The notes below the pieces were generated by a model. That model was not told the origin of the DNA, did no database searches, and saw nothing but the letters and a program-made list of their open reading frames with translations. From Cubamyces lactineus (Eukaryota; Basidiomycota; Agaricomycetes; Polyporales; Polyporaceae), in contig JACDTU010000020.1 of assembly GCA_022376465.1 (NCBI GenBank), positions 496,001 through 560,000 on the forward strand: a stretch of DNA of 64,000 bases, in the 5' to 3' direction. Numbering within the stretch: position 1 is the first letter of the stretch; each line of letters begins with the position of its first letter. A program made the translations under genes and the position numbers. Shown one piece after another: positions 1 through 12,452 of this stretch.

Positions 1-937
1 GAAGACGTATTGGTAACTAGCGGACTTGAGCGCGCATTCGAAAGATACATATGATTGCAGCTTGAACGCCTGCGTAAATATATCGTGAGTCTGACAAAAC
101 AAGTCGGAGCGTGGGCTTACACGCCAGGAAGCCATAAATACGATCAAGCGTCAGACAATCAGCTTATCCCTTCTCCATACGACAATCGACCATGGTGTGG
201 CGAATCCATTTCACCAGCAATAACGTGGAGTACAGCTCGTCATCGAGTGTCGTGGAGCGGGTTGATCAAGTCGAGATTTGGCGTGCAGCAAACGTATCCA
301 TTCGCGAGGTTACGCCAGGACACCGTACGTCCCTCGCTACTATGACGTGTCGCGCTTTACTCATCGTCTCATAGGTTGGCTGATCGTCCTCGTAGAGCAT
401 GAGGCAAAGCCAGTCATCTGGGGGGCAATCAGCGGTGATTGGACACTTGGAATTGAAGAGGCAGGTGACTTACTTCGAATATTCTGTGCCTAAGCTCACA
501 TCGTTGGCGATAGCACGCCATGGTTATTTCACTCCAACAAGTCGAACCTGCCGCTTCAGCAGTAAGGGTGCAAAAGCTGCGCTTCCAAACTCACCAAGAC
601 ATGTGGAGCTTTGTAGGACAAATCGCATTCACCCGTATCGATGTATCCACCGCTCGCGCAGCCGGAAGTGTGATGTAGTGCGCGATCATAGCTCCGTAGG
701 CCGATTGAGGTTAGAGACAGAACACGATAGACTATGCACGCGTTGTGGCCGACTGTGACAAGCTCGACGATGAGTGAATGAGTGTAATACCAAGTAGTTC
801 GAACGTCGCAGACAGCGAAGAGGTGGAATTGTCGCACCTACACGATTGGCCGATCTTCCAGCCACATGGCAATATAAGCGCTTGTCTATTGCTCATTTCG
901 CAGTAAAGTCGAGAAGCGCTTGGAACAACCCATTCAG
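1..937. other. No supported gene
   Basis: Only short overlapping open frames occur on both strands, with no recognisable domain and no consistent splice chain. I see no RNA gene and no clear repeat. It may hold 5' sequence of the hypothetical gene that begins near 938. Confidence 0.4.
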
Positions 938-1964
938 ATGACCAAATATTTGAAATGCAAGGTCAAGCTCTACGACCCACCGCATGCAGCAGCTACTGAA
1001 TATCGCCACATCAAAACCAAGCGTATATCGGGAGGAGGCGAACCCACAGGGTCGAAGATCGGCTCTCCCATGCGCGTCGCCCCCGAGGCTAAGGCGAAAG
1101 CTGGAGCCGGAGATCATCTGGTATGAAACTCGCTAATTCTGCTCTTGACGCTGACCTCACAAAGGCCGTACCGCAGACAATTGCTATGCCTGAGGCCAGC
1201 GTTGCCAAGCGCCGTACCTCTGTGCCCACTGACAGAGAGGAAGATATGCTCGATGCACGCCCTCATATACACACCCTCCATGTCGCCCCGCTTGACCATC
1301 AGGTACGCACGTGTAATCAAGAGTTCTAATTAACATGTTCATTATGACCATATCGCCTTGGCTGTCGAAGGCGCATCAACATCCCAAGCACGTCGGCATG
1401 CAGATCAACAGCGACTCCTATACCCTTACCGGTTCCGCCTCGAAGTACCGTCGCACTGGTAACGAGAATGATTCGTCGTCTCTGCACGGCGAGAAACGGG
1501 TTGAACGGGAGACCACTGACAGCAGCTTACATTCCGAACACTCCAGGCAACAGGCTCGTGTAGCTGGCGCGACATCCGCTCAACTTATTACCGAGCAGCG
1601 CGTGCATACCGCCAATGCAACATGCATGAACGTTACCGCGATCCACAGCTCTTCTATCCTCGACGTCATCGACCAATTGCCCGTCAACTCCATTACATCC
1701 CTATGCGGATCTGGCGCTATCCCTCTCGGCCCGTCGAACGCGGCGACATTACCTTCATTGGCTACTGACGTGCTACTTGCAGAGCGTCGTACGCGATACA
1801 ACCGGTTACTCGCTCAACGCCAGGTAGTTGATGAGGAGCTTCGCGATCTACGAGAGAGAGAGGAACAGCTCACGAGTCGATTGTTAGGCAAGTACGTCTC
1901 TTATACCCCAGGCGTTTTTCTACAACCAGCGCTGGAGATTACGAACTTCAGAACATACCAATAA
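938..1964 (+). CDS. Hypothetical protein, three exons
   Basis: I do not recognise this protein. Three exons (938-1120, 1165-1302, 1371-1964) join in frame through GT-AG introns of 44 and 68 bases. The first intron has a GCTGAC branch-like site. The predicted product is 304 residues. The N-terminal half is basic and polar. The middle is rich in Ser, Thr and His. Near the C-terminus is a strongly charged heptad-like stretch (about residues 245-280, around RDLREREEQL) that could form a short coiled coil. An optional 60-base intron at 1892-1951 would shorten it by 20 residues without changing the stop. The ATG at 938 is the first in-frame Met, but further 5' exons are possible. The consistent phase-0 joins are the main evidence that it is a real gene. 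It lies beside a kinase and a Helitron in a repeat-rich zone. Confidence 0.45.
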
Positions 1965-2498
1965 TCAATACTCTTGCGGATGTTGACGGGCTTTGTCTGT
2001 CCTCGTTGTACTATTCTTGACCGCATTATCAGTTCGTCGCTTCTCCACTCAGTTGGTTTCAGATTGCAGTTTCGCTTAGCTATGGACCGCCGATAGCTTG
2101 TAGTCCCCGATCTTGATAATGTCGAATGTATGAAATTACTGAAGGCTACTTGCATTATGGGTTGTGCCGCCCGCCCCGATTGCTAGAATTACAATTCCTG
2201 CCTATCAACGCTAGACTTATGACCACTTGATTAAGAGGCAAGCTACGTGGTCATACATCACAAGAGTAGTGTATCCCTAAAGACGGCGAGAAGTTGAATA
2301 GACACGCATAACACCATGACTGTGTCGCCATGATCACGTCGAGTATACACGTCCGCTGGAGATGAGAATATATCGGAGGCTTTGCGCTTGCTCACAAAGC
2401 GCTGCTGGGAAGGGATCCTAATAGCGACATAACCATATTGCATAGTCACTCATGTGAACCCCGTACACGTCATCTATAATCACACCCAATCCACCAAA
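1965..2498. other. Intergenic, nothing recognised
   Basis: This gap separates the convergent ends of the hypothetical gene and the kinase gene. I see no coding signal, RNA gene or strong repeat. Confidence 0.4.
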
Positions 2499-4187
2499 TC
2501 ATCCCAATTGCAGAGCGTCCAGTCCATCAAAGTATTTGTGTCTAGTTGCAGCATCTAACGTGAGTCTTTCTCCCGGGTTGGGACACATGAGATCACGGAT
2601 GAGATCACACAACGAGCGGTGGTGTATGGAGGCCTACACGACTACGTCAGCACACGTTTGGCATTCGCAGGAAATAGCCTCACCGAGATGGGCTGCAGAC
2701 GAGTCAAACGAGTCACCGCTTCGACGCACGAGGCATCAGTCTCGACGTCTCCCTCCGGCGGGAACAGAACCGAAGCACCGTTGTCAAACTTGAACGTCTT
2801 CGGATACTTCTCGTTTAACCTGCGAGCATACTCCTCTGGGAAAGGACCCACGAGTCGGTCAATTGACGCCAGATGCTCTTGGTCGCTGTCGATATCCATG
2901 CTCATCAATGAATTCCCTAGGTAGATATTGGCAAGGGTGCAACCGATTGCAAAGGCATCCACGCCATAAGACCATCCCATCCCTAGGACAGTCATCAGCA
3001 CAGTTGTAGGAAATCAATAGGATAGCTGACCTAGAATGACCTCTGGAGCGCGATATGGGAGGCAACCTACTCGTCCATGATTGCCGGTAGGCACAATTGC
3101 ATGAACAGCCCTGCCTAAATCGAGGATGCAGATCTGAGTGGAGACGAGTATTTTCTAACGAGTCATTTAGCTACATAAGGTACGTTGAAGATACAAGCAA
3201 TCGCACCTTGTCATGATACCCAGTCAATACGTCCAGCCACTTTACGGTCGTAACATCCGCACATTTGACGGCGATATTATCGAGCTTGATGTCCGTGTGT
3301 ATGATTCCCAGTGAATGGAGGTCTGCGCAATACGTCAGACGTCGCAACAGCAGATAAGCTAAACAGAGACATACAAGAGACCGCATCAACGATCTGGTAC
3401 GACATCTCTAGAACATGTCGAGCCGGCAAAGGGATCAATCCACAATACCCCTTCACGATGTCGTACAGCGTCGCCTGACATAGATCAAGAACGATGCAAT
3501 GGAACCCGTCGAAGGATCCATTCCGGATAACACGCACGAAGGAGCTACAGGTGTAGTTCATTAGCATGAAACTACAGTACGATAAATGGGTAACATACCT
3601 GACCCGTCGATCGCACCCATCAAGTAACTTCTGAAATATACGCGACTCCCGGAGGACGTCGTCATGCAGGTCCTCACATTTGTGCAAGAGCTTGACGGCA
3701 ACTGGAGTACCGGTCACCATATCCTCGGCACGAACAACCGTGCCGAACATGCCATAACCTATTCCTGCCTGGACACGGTCTGGTAATAGTCTGATGAGCG
3801 ACACAGACGCGCTGTGATGATAGCCTAAGACTGACACCGTTCCATAATCACGTCGGTGTTACGAGCCCTGTAAGCCACCCTTGTCACTGGGTGAGTAGCC
3901 AGCGTCTGTCGCACATTATCGTTGACTTACAAGATGCTACCAGCCGGACCGGAGACAGGCGGTTTGGGAGAAATTAATTTGCGAGATGGAGGAGGATGGC
4001 GACCGATAGTCGTCATTGGACTATTGTCTTGGAGAGCCTGATCTGAGAACAATATAATGTTAGGCGTGTGGATGTACAAATATGGACCAAACGTACCAAT
4101 CGGGTCGACCGTATGGTCTTCTGATGTGGCCGACGTAAAGTCCAAGCCCGATGCAAGGCGAAGACGACGCTTGCGAACACGGGGCAT
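2499..4187 (-). CDS. Divergent LAMMER/CLK-like protein kinase
   Basis: A multi-exon Ser/Thr kinase of roughly 400 residues can be assembled on the minus strand through short GT-AG introns (for example 3598-3545, 3374-3323 and the 50-base last intron near 2650-2700). Visible motifs in order are a glycine loop (GIGYGMFGTVV), the catalytic lysine (VAVKLL), a catalytic loop HTDIKLDN, a DLG in place of DFG, an APE-like RAPEVIL, then EHLASIDRLVGPFP and a C-terminal MCPNPGERLTL. The HTD catalytic loop and the EHLA..R..GP string match the CLK/LAMMER family, which phosphorylates SR splicing factors; the fit to EHLAMMERILG is partial. The start is ATG 4187, giving a basic, Pro-rich N-terminus (PRVRKRRLR). 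The stop is at 2499. The family usually has a longer N-terminus. It lies just 3' of the Helitron coding region on the same strand, so it may be a captured gene. All main catalytic residues are present, so activity is possible. Confidence 0.8.
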
Positions 4188-4889
4188 TCCTCGTACTGGA
4201 GAACTGAGGTAGTAAGTGTCAAGCGTACCGTGATGGAAGAACTTATACCACAGTGCGATGGTGGGACGACGGTATTCCGGGACTTACATGTGCAAGGCGT
4301 ACAGTACAGTACCCTATCGCTGCTGTGCCCGAAATAGGCTCGGACGGCGTTGCATGCGCAGAAGATCATAAACAGATGGCTTCGACCGTGCTGCTACATA
4401 CCGCGCTATAGTGACTAAGGATAGAGTAATCACCCACTCTCAGCACAAGCCTTGTTACGTACCAGCAAGCCAAAGAGGGTGGGTCGTCACGTAGAAGTAA
4501 AATCCTCGCGTTTACAGAAGAGCAGCGCCTACAGCGTAAGACAGAAAGCGCGATGACCTGGTTACACAGTCAGCATCTTGGACGGGTGAACCATGCGATA
4601 CGCGCATAATATTGGATAGGGACATCACCACGACAAACCTTGGACGCCTATTCAGGAGTACGGAATATGACAACAATCGAGTGTATGCATAGTCGTTGTC
4701 AGGAAATCGTCGCAGTCTTCGAAGAACTAGAACGAGATAGAGTTTGGCCGCCGGACCGGCTTTATCTTATCTAATCGGACCTTACAGACGCTCTCACGTG
4801 TAGCGAACAGCACCGTCGGCATGAGCTCCTTGTCCTGCGCTTCCATATACTCTGAATCCCTATTCTAACTACAACTTCATGCGACACAT
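4188..4889. other. Gap between kinase and Helitron
   Basis: About 700 bases with no supported gene. A GC-rich palindrome (GCCGGACCGGC) lies near 4746, about 20 bases after a CTAG on the plus strand. It was considered as a Helitron 3' end, but the spacing is not convincing. Confidence 0.35.
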
Positions 4890-7800
4890 TCATAGTGCCC
4901 TCTCAAAACGCAGCCGAGTAATCTCGTCCAGGACGTCAATCCGATTGAGCTCATTCCGCAACTCTTGAGACAAGCGCTGGCAGACCTTACCAGGCGTGAA
5001 AGAGTGAAGTATCACCAAGCCTCGCAGAGATCGTAACCTCGACAACATCACATATATTCCTTGGAGAGACCTGGCACTCTGCAAATCTACTATTGCCGTG
5101 GTAAGTGATCTACCTTGGCCTTTGTAATCCGTGTATGCATACGCTGGAACGAGTGGCAACTGTTCTCGATAGACCACTTTGACGGATTTGACACCACCCG
5201 CGGTCACTGTGCATTTGAAGCGGCGCTTCTGAGGGAATATAGGTACAATGTCTTCGTCAAGATCATCAGCTACTTTCCCTGCTCCCGGGACCTGCACATA
5301 TGCAACTGTAGCGTAAGCCCTGCCCTCAACAACATTGTATATTACTTTCTTAACTATACCTTCAGCTCTGTTGACAAGACGCTTTCCGAACGCTAGATTG
5401 TCACGTATCATGACCTTCATGCCCACAAACATCGGTAAGTGCCCCAGATAATCATCAGTCGCACTAGTAGACATTTTCCACAGGCCTCGTTGCATATCTC
5501 CTGTTACCACCGCTCCATCAATCGTATCAACGGAATGGAAGATCATGACCTGCTCGCGGACCTCGGCCGCCTTGTGAACGAGAATACGCGCGTTTAATGC
5601 GTCGCGCAGGATTTTGCTACCCACTATGATTGGTGCATCCGTAAACTCAGACATCACGAATGAACTATTCCTAAAAACCTGTTCCATAACTCTCCCGTAC
5701 AGCACGTCTACATCACTCTTGAGGGAATTCTCAGGGTCCCACCTCTCACGAGCTGTCCCGGTTCTTACGCGTTCCAGAAGCTCAGCATAATCGGGATCGG
5801 TGCGTTGGCGTTCATTCTTGGTTAGCTTAACGACTGTCTGGACTTGACGCCACAGGTATATCCCCTGCAGGTTGCTAGCGTTTGTATGGTTACGGACCGA
5901 CTGCAAATTTGGGTTGTTAATCAACTTCCAGTCATACAGCGTCGATGCGCCCACGGGCTTTAACTGACCAAAGTCACCTGTGAATATGATGTTTATACCG
6001 CCGAAGGGTAAGTGCGCCACGTTTCCCTCGTTAGATTTTGCCTGTTGTAACCGCTTAGACACAAGAGAGAGGAAATATGCGCCTATCATGGAAACTTCGT
6101 CAATCACTAGGTATCTGACATTGCGCCACATTTTGCGCAAGTCAGTCGACGCCTTCTTACTTTTACTTGGCATCATCAGCAACGAATGTATAGTGTATCC
6201 TCCAATGTTCAACGCCGCGGCACCTGTCGGCGCACTCACTAATATCTCTTTTGATCGCTCAAGGAGTTCGAAGAAGCGTAGGATTGCCTTTACAACATGC
6301 GTCTTTCCTGTCCCTCCGACCCCCGCGACATACATGAGTAACTGATCACCTCCTTTGTATACATGGGTTGCAACGATACGAAAAGCCCTCTCCTGCTCAG
6401 GGTTACTTGTGAGTTGCATTTCCTCGTTTACCTGCCTTATGATATGCTCGAGCGGATCCAATTCTTTGTCGCCACCGGATACTCCCTGGGTGGCTGCACC
6501 AGCTTCCGGTAGGGTTTCCCATGTAACACGTTCCTCCACGGCGACCAACCGACGTTTTTTGCGTGGTCTCTCTGCACTGGATTCGGACTCAACAACAGGA
6601 CGTCGCTCTCGCTTCAAGCCATGCATCACAGCTTTATGACTCATTAGCATCGCTTCATCTTGGTTTTCGCGAGGCCGCATGTGAGTATGCTTTTCAGTAC
6701 CTTGCAGCCCGACACTCTCACAAGTTGGAACATCGGGAGGGCCAGGCTCATCAGTACTATAGCACAAGTCAAGAAGCTCTCGTGCTCGTGTTCCAATATT
6801 CCCGTCTAGCGCGTGGCTGGTCGTGTCTTTCTCGTTAACACACTCATAGACATCCGCGTTATGAGAAGAATCGAATAACTGGAACTCCTGGCCGGGTTCT
6901 CTGTCGTCGTCACCCGCACAGCGCTGTGCGCCCGAAGTAGGTAGTCCATCACGTATTTGTGCCAGCAACTCAGCTCGACGCATATCACGGAATGCGTCTC
7001 TTGCATCCCGACATTCAGATAGGACATTCATGTTGGAGATGATCCTCAGATGAATTTCGTTCAGATGATCCTTCTGTCTCTCGAACGCTGAGGTCCAGGT
7101 CTCACCAGGACCCTTGAGATCATTTGGTTGGCGCCATGGGACGAACAAAATCAACATCATCCGAGACCATTTCTCCTTCTCCGCTGCCTCCCTGTCTGCG
7201 CGCGGAACACGATCTCCCAATATAACTGGTACAGTCCATATTGTTCTCCGTCTTAGTCTATGTGTTGTATACTGAGTGTGTGCTTCAGAAGAGAACATAC
7301 CGCGAGGCTCTGGTTTACGGCCACGACGCGGACCAGAATCGTCTTCGGGTCCGTCTACATCGCCTCGCTCAAACTTCTCCTTGTCTGTCATGCCGACGAA
7401 CTCGTACAACGACATATTTTGGAACACAGGATCAGTGCTACGATATATATAATCTTGTTGCTGGTTAGTTGCCGATATAGAGCCACTTTTGTCAAGTGTA
7501 AGTACGAAAGTGTCCTCCTCTTGTTGACCTCTGTTACATTCATCGTTCACGTCCAGGGCTGCGACCATCGGATCGGCGTTGTCCTCATCAACCTCAAGCC
7601 CCGTACCATCCCCTTCTGCATTCACACGATCCCCGCCAATATCGATGTCATGGTCAGCGATGTCTAGACTGTTGTCGACGTCCATGTCCTCAGGTAAGGT
7701 CACGCAATCTGTGCTCCGAGTTGCATCGGCCCCAATGCTTTCGTCACATTCTTCGTGATTCCCGTGAGATTCTGTGGGACTCGCAACCTGATTGTCATGA

Positions 7801-10800
7801 ACGCCACCTTGATGATCAAGTGTCCGCTTGAACCATCGATCGAAGGTACCCCAATGAAGAACTCGGAACGTGTGGCTGGTATACACATCGCCGCCACCTA
7901 CGAGGTAACTCATGACTTGTTGGTGCGAAATCTCTTGACGAGAGATCATCCGATTCACTGCTATGGTGAGTGCCCCTCTTGCCCGATTAGAGAGTATCGG
8001 CACTGACGTGGAAGGAAACTTCTCGTTCGATCGCTGTATAGCATACGACAATGCACTAAGGCCAACATACATCGGCAAAGAAGGCTTGGTGATGTAGTCT
8101 GTGACATAATACAGCAGCGCTTTCGCAGCCTCTCCAGACCCGATGAATTTGAGATCCATGTTACATTTCATGAGGAAGACTACTAAGTCGTTGTAACTTG
8201 CGATTCGAGGATGCAATCGACGCAGCACGATGGCCCCGCTATCATCATCCAGGTGAGTATTTCCACATGTCGATCCATTCATACGCATTCTACATAGATC
8301 ATCCTGGTCGGCATGGCTGCTCGGGATCGTGCCGCCAGGAACATACTTGAAGCAGGTAGCATTATGCTCGTGCCAATTGTACTCCTCGACTAGCTCTGTC
8401 ACGAACGCATTGAAGGCTGCCTCGAAATCATCTATCTTGTTGAACGCATCAATTGATGGCGCCAATACGGATCCCGGATATGAAGTACTTGATCCCTCTA
8501 CGCTGTTCGGCTTCGGTAATGGCCCGTTTCTTTCCTCGACCACAGCTCTGTCGCCAGGAAGCTGACACTTGATTACCGACTCAAGCCACGCGAACATTCG
8601 ATCTCGGTATGTCTCTGAAGACATCATCTTGTCACGCAAAACCTGAGGAGAAGGATGACCTCGTAGCCATATCAGCATATGACAGTGTAAAGTCCCTCTT
8701 CCCTGAGCTTCAACCGTGCCGTAGTACGCGTCACATGTCCCAAAAAGTCCCTTTCCAGGTCGTCCAACCCGTAAGACTATTCGGATGAACTCGCTAATCA
8801 TCTTGTGAAAGAACAGCGCGCATGCGAGAGGGTTCTTTGCAGCGAGTAGCGTTCTACTCCAGCTGGAAAGCTCCTCGCCTCACATTCTGTCCTCGATATT
8901 TACTTCATGTCCAGCGTACAACGCTACCAGAGGATGATCTCGATCAGCAGGATTTAACGTTACGAACAAGGTAGGAGTTCCTTTGTGGTTGATCAAGGCC
9001 CGGATTTGATTACGCAACATTATTTTGTAGCCGTTTGACCCGGGAAGATCATGCGATATAGTGTTCACGCGCTGGAGCAAATTCAGGATGGCAGTCTCGT
9101 TGTCATTTTGTGGCTTATAACGAGGGTCTTTACCGAACGCAGCAACGAGTTTGTCCAAAATCTTCACATCTACTTGCAACAACGAATTGACGACGCTGTC
9201 TCTCTGGGATGCAGATACTCTGAATTGGACTGAGTCCAGGACGGCCTTCTTCTGACGAATATTGTAGTAAACGAACGCGAAATCCGGATCGCTGCGGAAG
9301 GGTGAACCCTCGACCATGAGCAGGTATTTTAACTGTTGTTCCAGCGTAAGCTTCCTACGTCTCTCTGGGCAGAAAAAGCCTCCGACTCCCCATGGATCCA
9401 GGTGAGGGAATAGCCATGAAAGTAGATCCGGATTGTCGAAATCGGGAACTAACGTCGACCCTGCCTGTGATCGTACATATCCACCACCACTCAGGCAATG
9501 CGACAAAGCCCTCATACTCATAGCATCATAATCCACAGGCGAGTCGTCTCCGTCGGTATACCCTACCGTTTCTAACAGCATATCATCTCCTGGTTCCGTT
9601 GGAATAGCTGGCCCAGGCGCGTATCCTTCAGTAACACCGTCATCCGCGAGACTGGGACGTATATGCCCGACCTCCATGGCGCACAGTATGCCTTGATCAT
9701 CCTGCGTTGACCCATTCTCATCGAATAGTCTGTCCATATTCCTCTGGCTGAAACCCCGAAAATTTGCTGACGGCGCATAGGACGGATTTTTGGCTACTAG
9801 GAAATCAATCAGAGTCTTAACCCGAGACTTGGTCACAAGGATCGGGTTCAGTTTCTTGACGTTCTTAACAGTTGGCGGCTCCTTGCCAACGAAGATCGCA
9901 CACACAGTATCACGAATAGCATCATTGCTAGGAGGTAGTACGTCGTTCAAATGTGTAGCGTCTTGGGGGTGGATTGCTATATTACCCTTCACACATCTTT
10001 GTGAAGAAACCGGATTAGTTTTGTGCATCGGGTGCCCCTCCAAGTCACAGAACTTGAACGATATGGTACTCGCTCTCGCCCTCGATATCAGCTTGCGCTC
10101 CACGGACGTAGAGCGTTGAAACGCCTCTTTGACGCTCTCCGGCAACTCGTCATGACCATAATATAGCCAGTTGGCTAACGCATATTTTGGCAATAGTCTT
10201 TGCTTGACGTCCTTGTTACACTCATTACATACCCTCAAGTCCCCGCGTCGATCTAAGTGAACAAGGCCTTTGGGGTGCAGTAGTGCTCCATCATAAGCAG
10301 CCCGATTGTATGTCGTAGGCAAGACCTCCTCGGGAAGTACATCATTTCGAAGAAGATGGAGATTTATGCGACTAGCCTTCTCATATGTAACTTTGTCTGG
10401 CGGAGTGAGTCGACCACAAATAGCGCAGACGACGTCTTTCGTCGACGCTATTGACATGGCTTGCTCCCACTCTTTTATAATGGTGTGCCGTAGAGTAGCA
10501 TCAGCAATCTCGAGGTATGCACACTCATGATCGAAGTTCACTTCCGGCTCAGCTTCCGTCGCAGTAGGAGGCGCTGCGGGTTTGCCCGAGGCTGTAGCTG
10601 CGTCTATAGCGGTGCGACCTGCTGTACCCTTGGGAATTGAGCTGATGTTTCGCGGGGCTTTCAAAACACAGAATACATATTCAACGCCACAGCACCCTTC
10701 AGAGGAGCAATCGTGCAAACGCAATAAATCCACCAGCTGAGCAACACCCTGATTTTTAGCAGGGAGCTTCACATCATGAGCTTGTCCAATCTTCCGAAGT

Positions 10801-10932
10801 TGACCAACCCGCCAGTGACTAAACAGCTGCAGAATTTCGCGCAAAGGTCCTGTGATTACCAGTTCGCCGGCCTCAACATCGTCACTCTTGGCATAGTGTA
10901 CATCTCGTAGAGCAAACTTGAACTTGAACATA
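4890..10932 (-). pseudogene. Helitron Rep-helicase with one in-frame stop
   Basis: Two long minus-strand frames (4890-8801, and 8880 up to about 10932) lie in the same reading frame, separated only by a TGA at 8880-8882. Together they encode about 2,010 residues. The N-terminal part has Cys-rich segments (CAICGRLTPPD, CNECNKDV) and a Helitron-type N domain. The Rep nuclease shows the HUH-type GRGTLHCHMLIWL and the two-tyrosine segment YYVTDYITK. The C-terminal PIF1-like SF1 helicase shows Walker A GVGGTGKTH, Walker B VIDEVSM and the late motif YVMLSRLRSLRG. Known function: rolling-circle transposition. A 21-base GT..AG stretch spans the stop but is far too short for an intron, so a nonsense mutation is more likely. 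The start is uncertain: ATG 10932 is the first Met next to conserved sequence, while the open frame continues to 11450 through a minisatellite. Apart from the TGA every catalytic motif is intact, so decay is recent. Confidence 0.88.
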
Positions 10933-11067
10933 TTGTCTAGATGGGCAACAGTGATGGTACGCGGCACCGGGGACAAACGTCCGTCTATAACAGAGAAGTA
11001 TATGGCGGTGACAGCTTGGCAATGCAGATGTCCATACGGCATGATATAACGCACATCACATACAATG

Positions 11068-11335
11068 GCATACAACGGCAAGAGCGCGGGGGCGCGGTGG
11101 GCATACAACGGCAAGAGCGCGGGGCGCGGTGGGCGTACAACGGCAAGAGCGCGGGGGCGCGGTGGGCATACAACAGCAAGAGCGCGGGGGCGCGGTGGGC
11201 ATACAACAGCAAGAGCGCGGGGCGCGGTGGGCATACAACGGCAAGAGCGCGGGGCGCGGTGGGCATACAACGGCAAGAGCGCGGGGCGCGGTGGGCATAC
11301 AACGGCAAGAGCGCGAACGCGCGGTGGTGAAGAGG
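11068..11335. repeat. 32/33-base GC-rich minisatellite, 8 copies
   Basis: Eight head-to-tail copies of a unit starting CATACAACGGCAAGAGCGCG and ending in GGGGCGCGGTGGG. Copies differ by one G (32 or 33 bases) and by an A/G change in CAACRGC. The array creates overlapping open frames on both strands (Arg/Pro/Ala-rich or Gly/Ala/Arg-rich) that I do not regard as genes. It lies just upstream of the likely Helitron start. Confidence 0.9.
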
Positions 11336-11450
11336 TTAGCATGGCGGCAAGATATAGTGTGGTTACGCTTACATTGGAATTGATCTCTACCAGGAAGGAC
11401 TGTACGAGGACCGGTTCCAACAGCAGACGCGGTGAAGCCTGCCAAACCAC

Positions 11451-12452
11451 GACATTGAGCGATCTGAGGGAATATCAATCATACATGGAAACCTACCGGT
11501 CTCTATGTCATCACCGGTGATACCAACCGGTGAGAACGGTTGCGCCCCTATATCTCGAGTAAGTAACGGGGATGGAGGTACGGTAGAAAACGTACCCGTC
11601 GCAGCCGAACTCGATGGCACAGGAACAAATGGTGTGGTTGGTCGGTGATGTGTGCACCCTCCTGTACAGGACTAAGCTAGAGAGCCCTAGCATAGAGATT
11701 GCACAAACTTACCGCAAGCACATGGCGCACCGGTAACCCCAGTGCAAACTGAGATTGACGACAGCAAAGGTAGAGACTGGGTAGGCATGATGGTAGGAGA
11801 AAGACGGGTGAGAGGAGCGTGGGAGCTACGTTCAACAACTTCTATGTGTGATGCACGTGATCGTTACAGAACTAGTCACTAAAGCGCGAGCGCCTGAATG
11901 TGATGTGACGGTCACTGAGGACGTGATTCTCCCCCCTAAGACCTGTCCAACTACGTAGTCCAGGAATACTATGTCGCAATCTTAATAGTACCGGTCCTTC
12001 GTAGCGTAAATGGACTGCGCGTGTTAGACGTCGACGAGCACCGGATGCAGGAACTTGGCCTACCTCCTTCGCCCTCAGTCGCCTAGCCGTGTCGCTCACC
12101 GTTCCACCAGATGCACGCCGGCTGTCAGCATATCGTTACTACAGATAACCTGACAAGACATGCACTCGTGAGCGTCAACGCGACTAGCATCAGGCTGGTA
12201 TATATCTGTCGACGGTACTGGGCAACCCGGTCCTCCGGCAACGGGGCACCATTCACATTCCTGGAGGACACAGATGACGTCCCACGCCGGAACGCAAGTC
12301 CGTCTCCCGAAACAAGCTGCGAATCCGAAGCCATGACGTTCAGGTGACTCACCGTGCGTGCACGACCATATATACTCGCCAAGAGAACTCCAATCCAACC
12401 GTGTCTCCTATAGCCCTCTGCACCCTCACAAGACATCTCGCAAGTAATCCCC
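11451..12452. other. Intergenic, Helitron 5' flank to cupin gene
   Basis: Short ORFs on both strands, none with a recognisable domain. A TATA-like TATATACTCG sits near 12368, about 85 bases before the cupin start, and could serve that gene. Confidence 0.35.

Larger units (their letters stand above)
4890..11450 (-). mobile_element. Helitron, autonomous-type, ends not defined
   Basis: The interval is defined by the open frames that encode the Rep/helicase. The true element must be larger, because Helitron termini (5' TC, and 3' CTRR after a short hairpin, inserted between A and T) lie outside the coding region. I could not place either end with confidence. Coding runs right to left. The 5' side carries a minisatellite and the 3' side abuts the LAMMER-like kinase. 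Confidence 0.85.

Noticed and set aside
4721..4765. CTAG followed by a GCCGGACCGGC palindrome as the Helitron 3' end
   Set aside because: The hairpin is about 20 bases from CTAG instead of about 10, and is too short; kept only as a weak option.
10985..11520. Several ORFs on both strands over the minisatellite
   Set aside because: They are products of a stop-free repeat unit, not independent genes.
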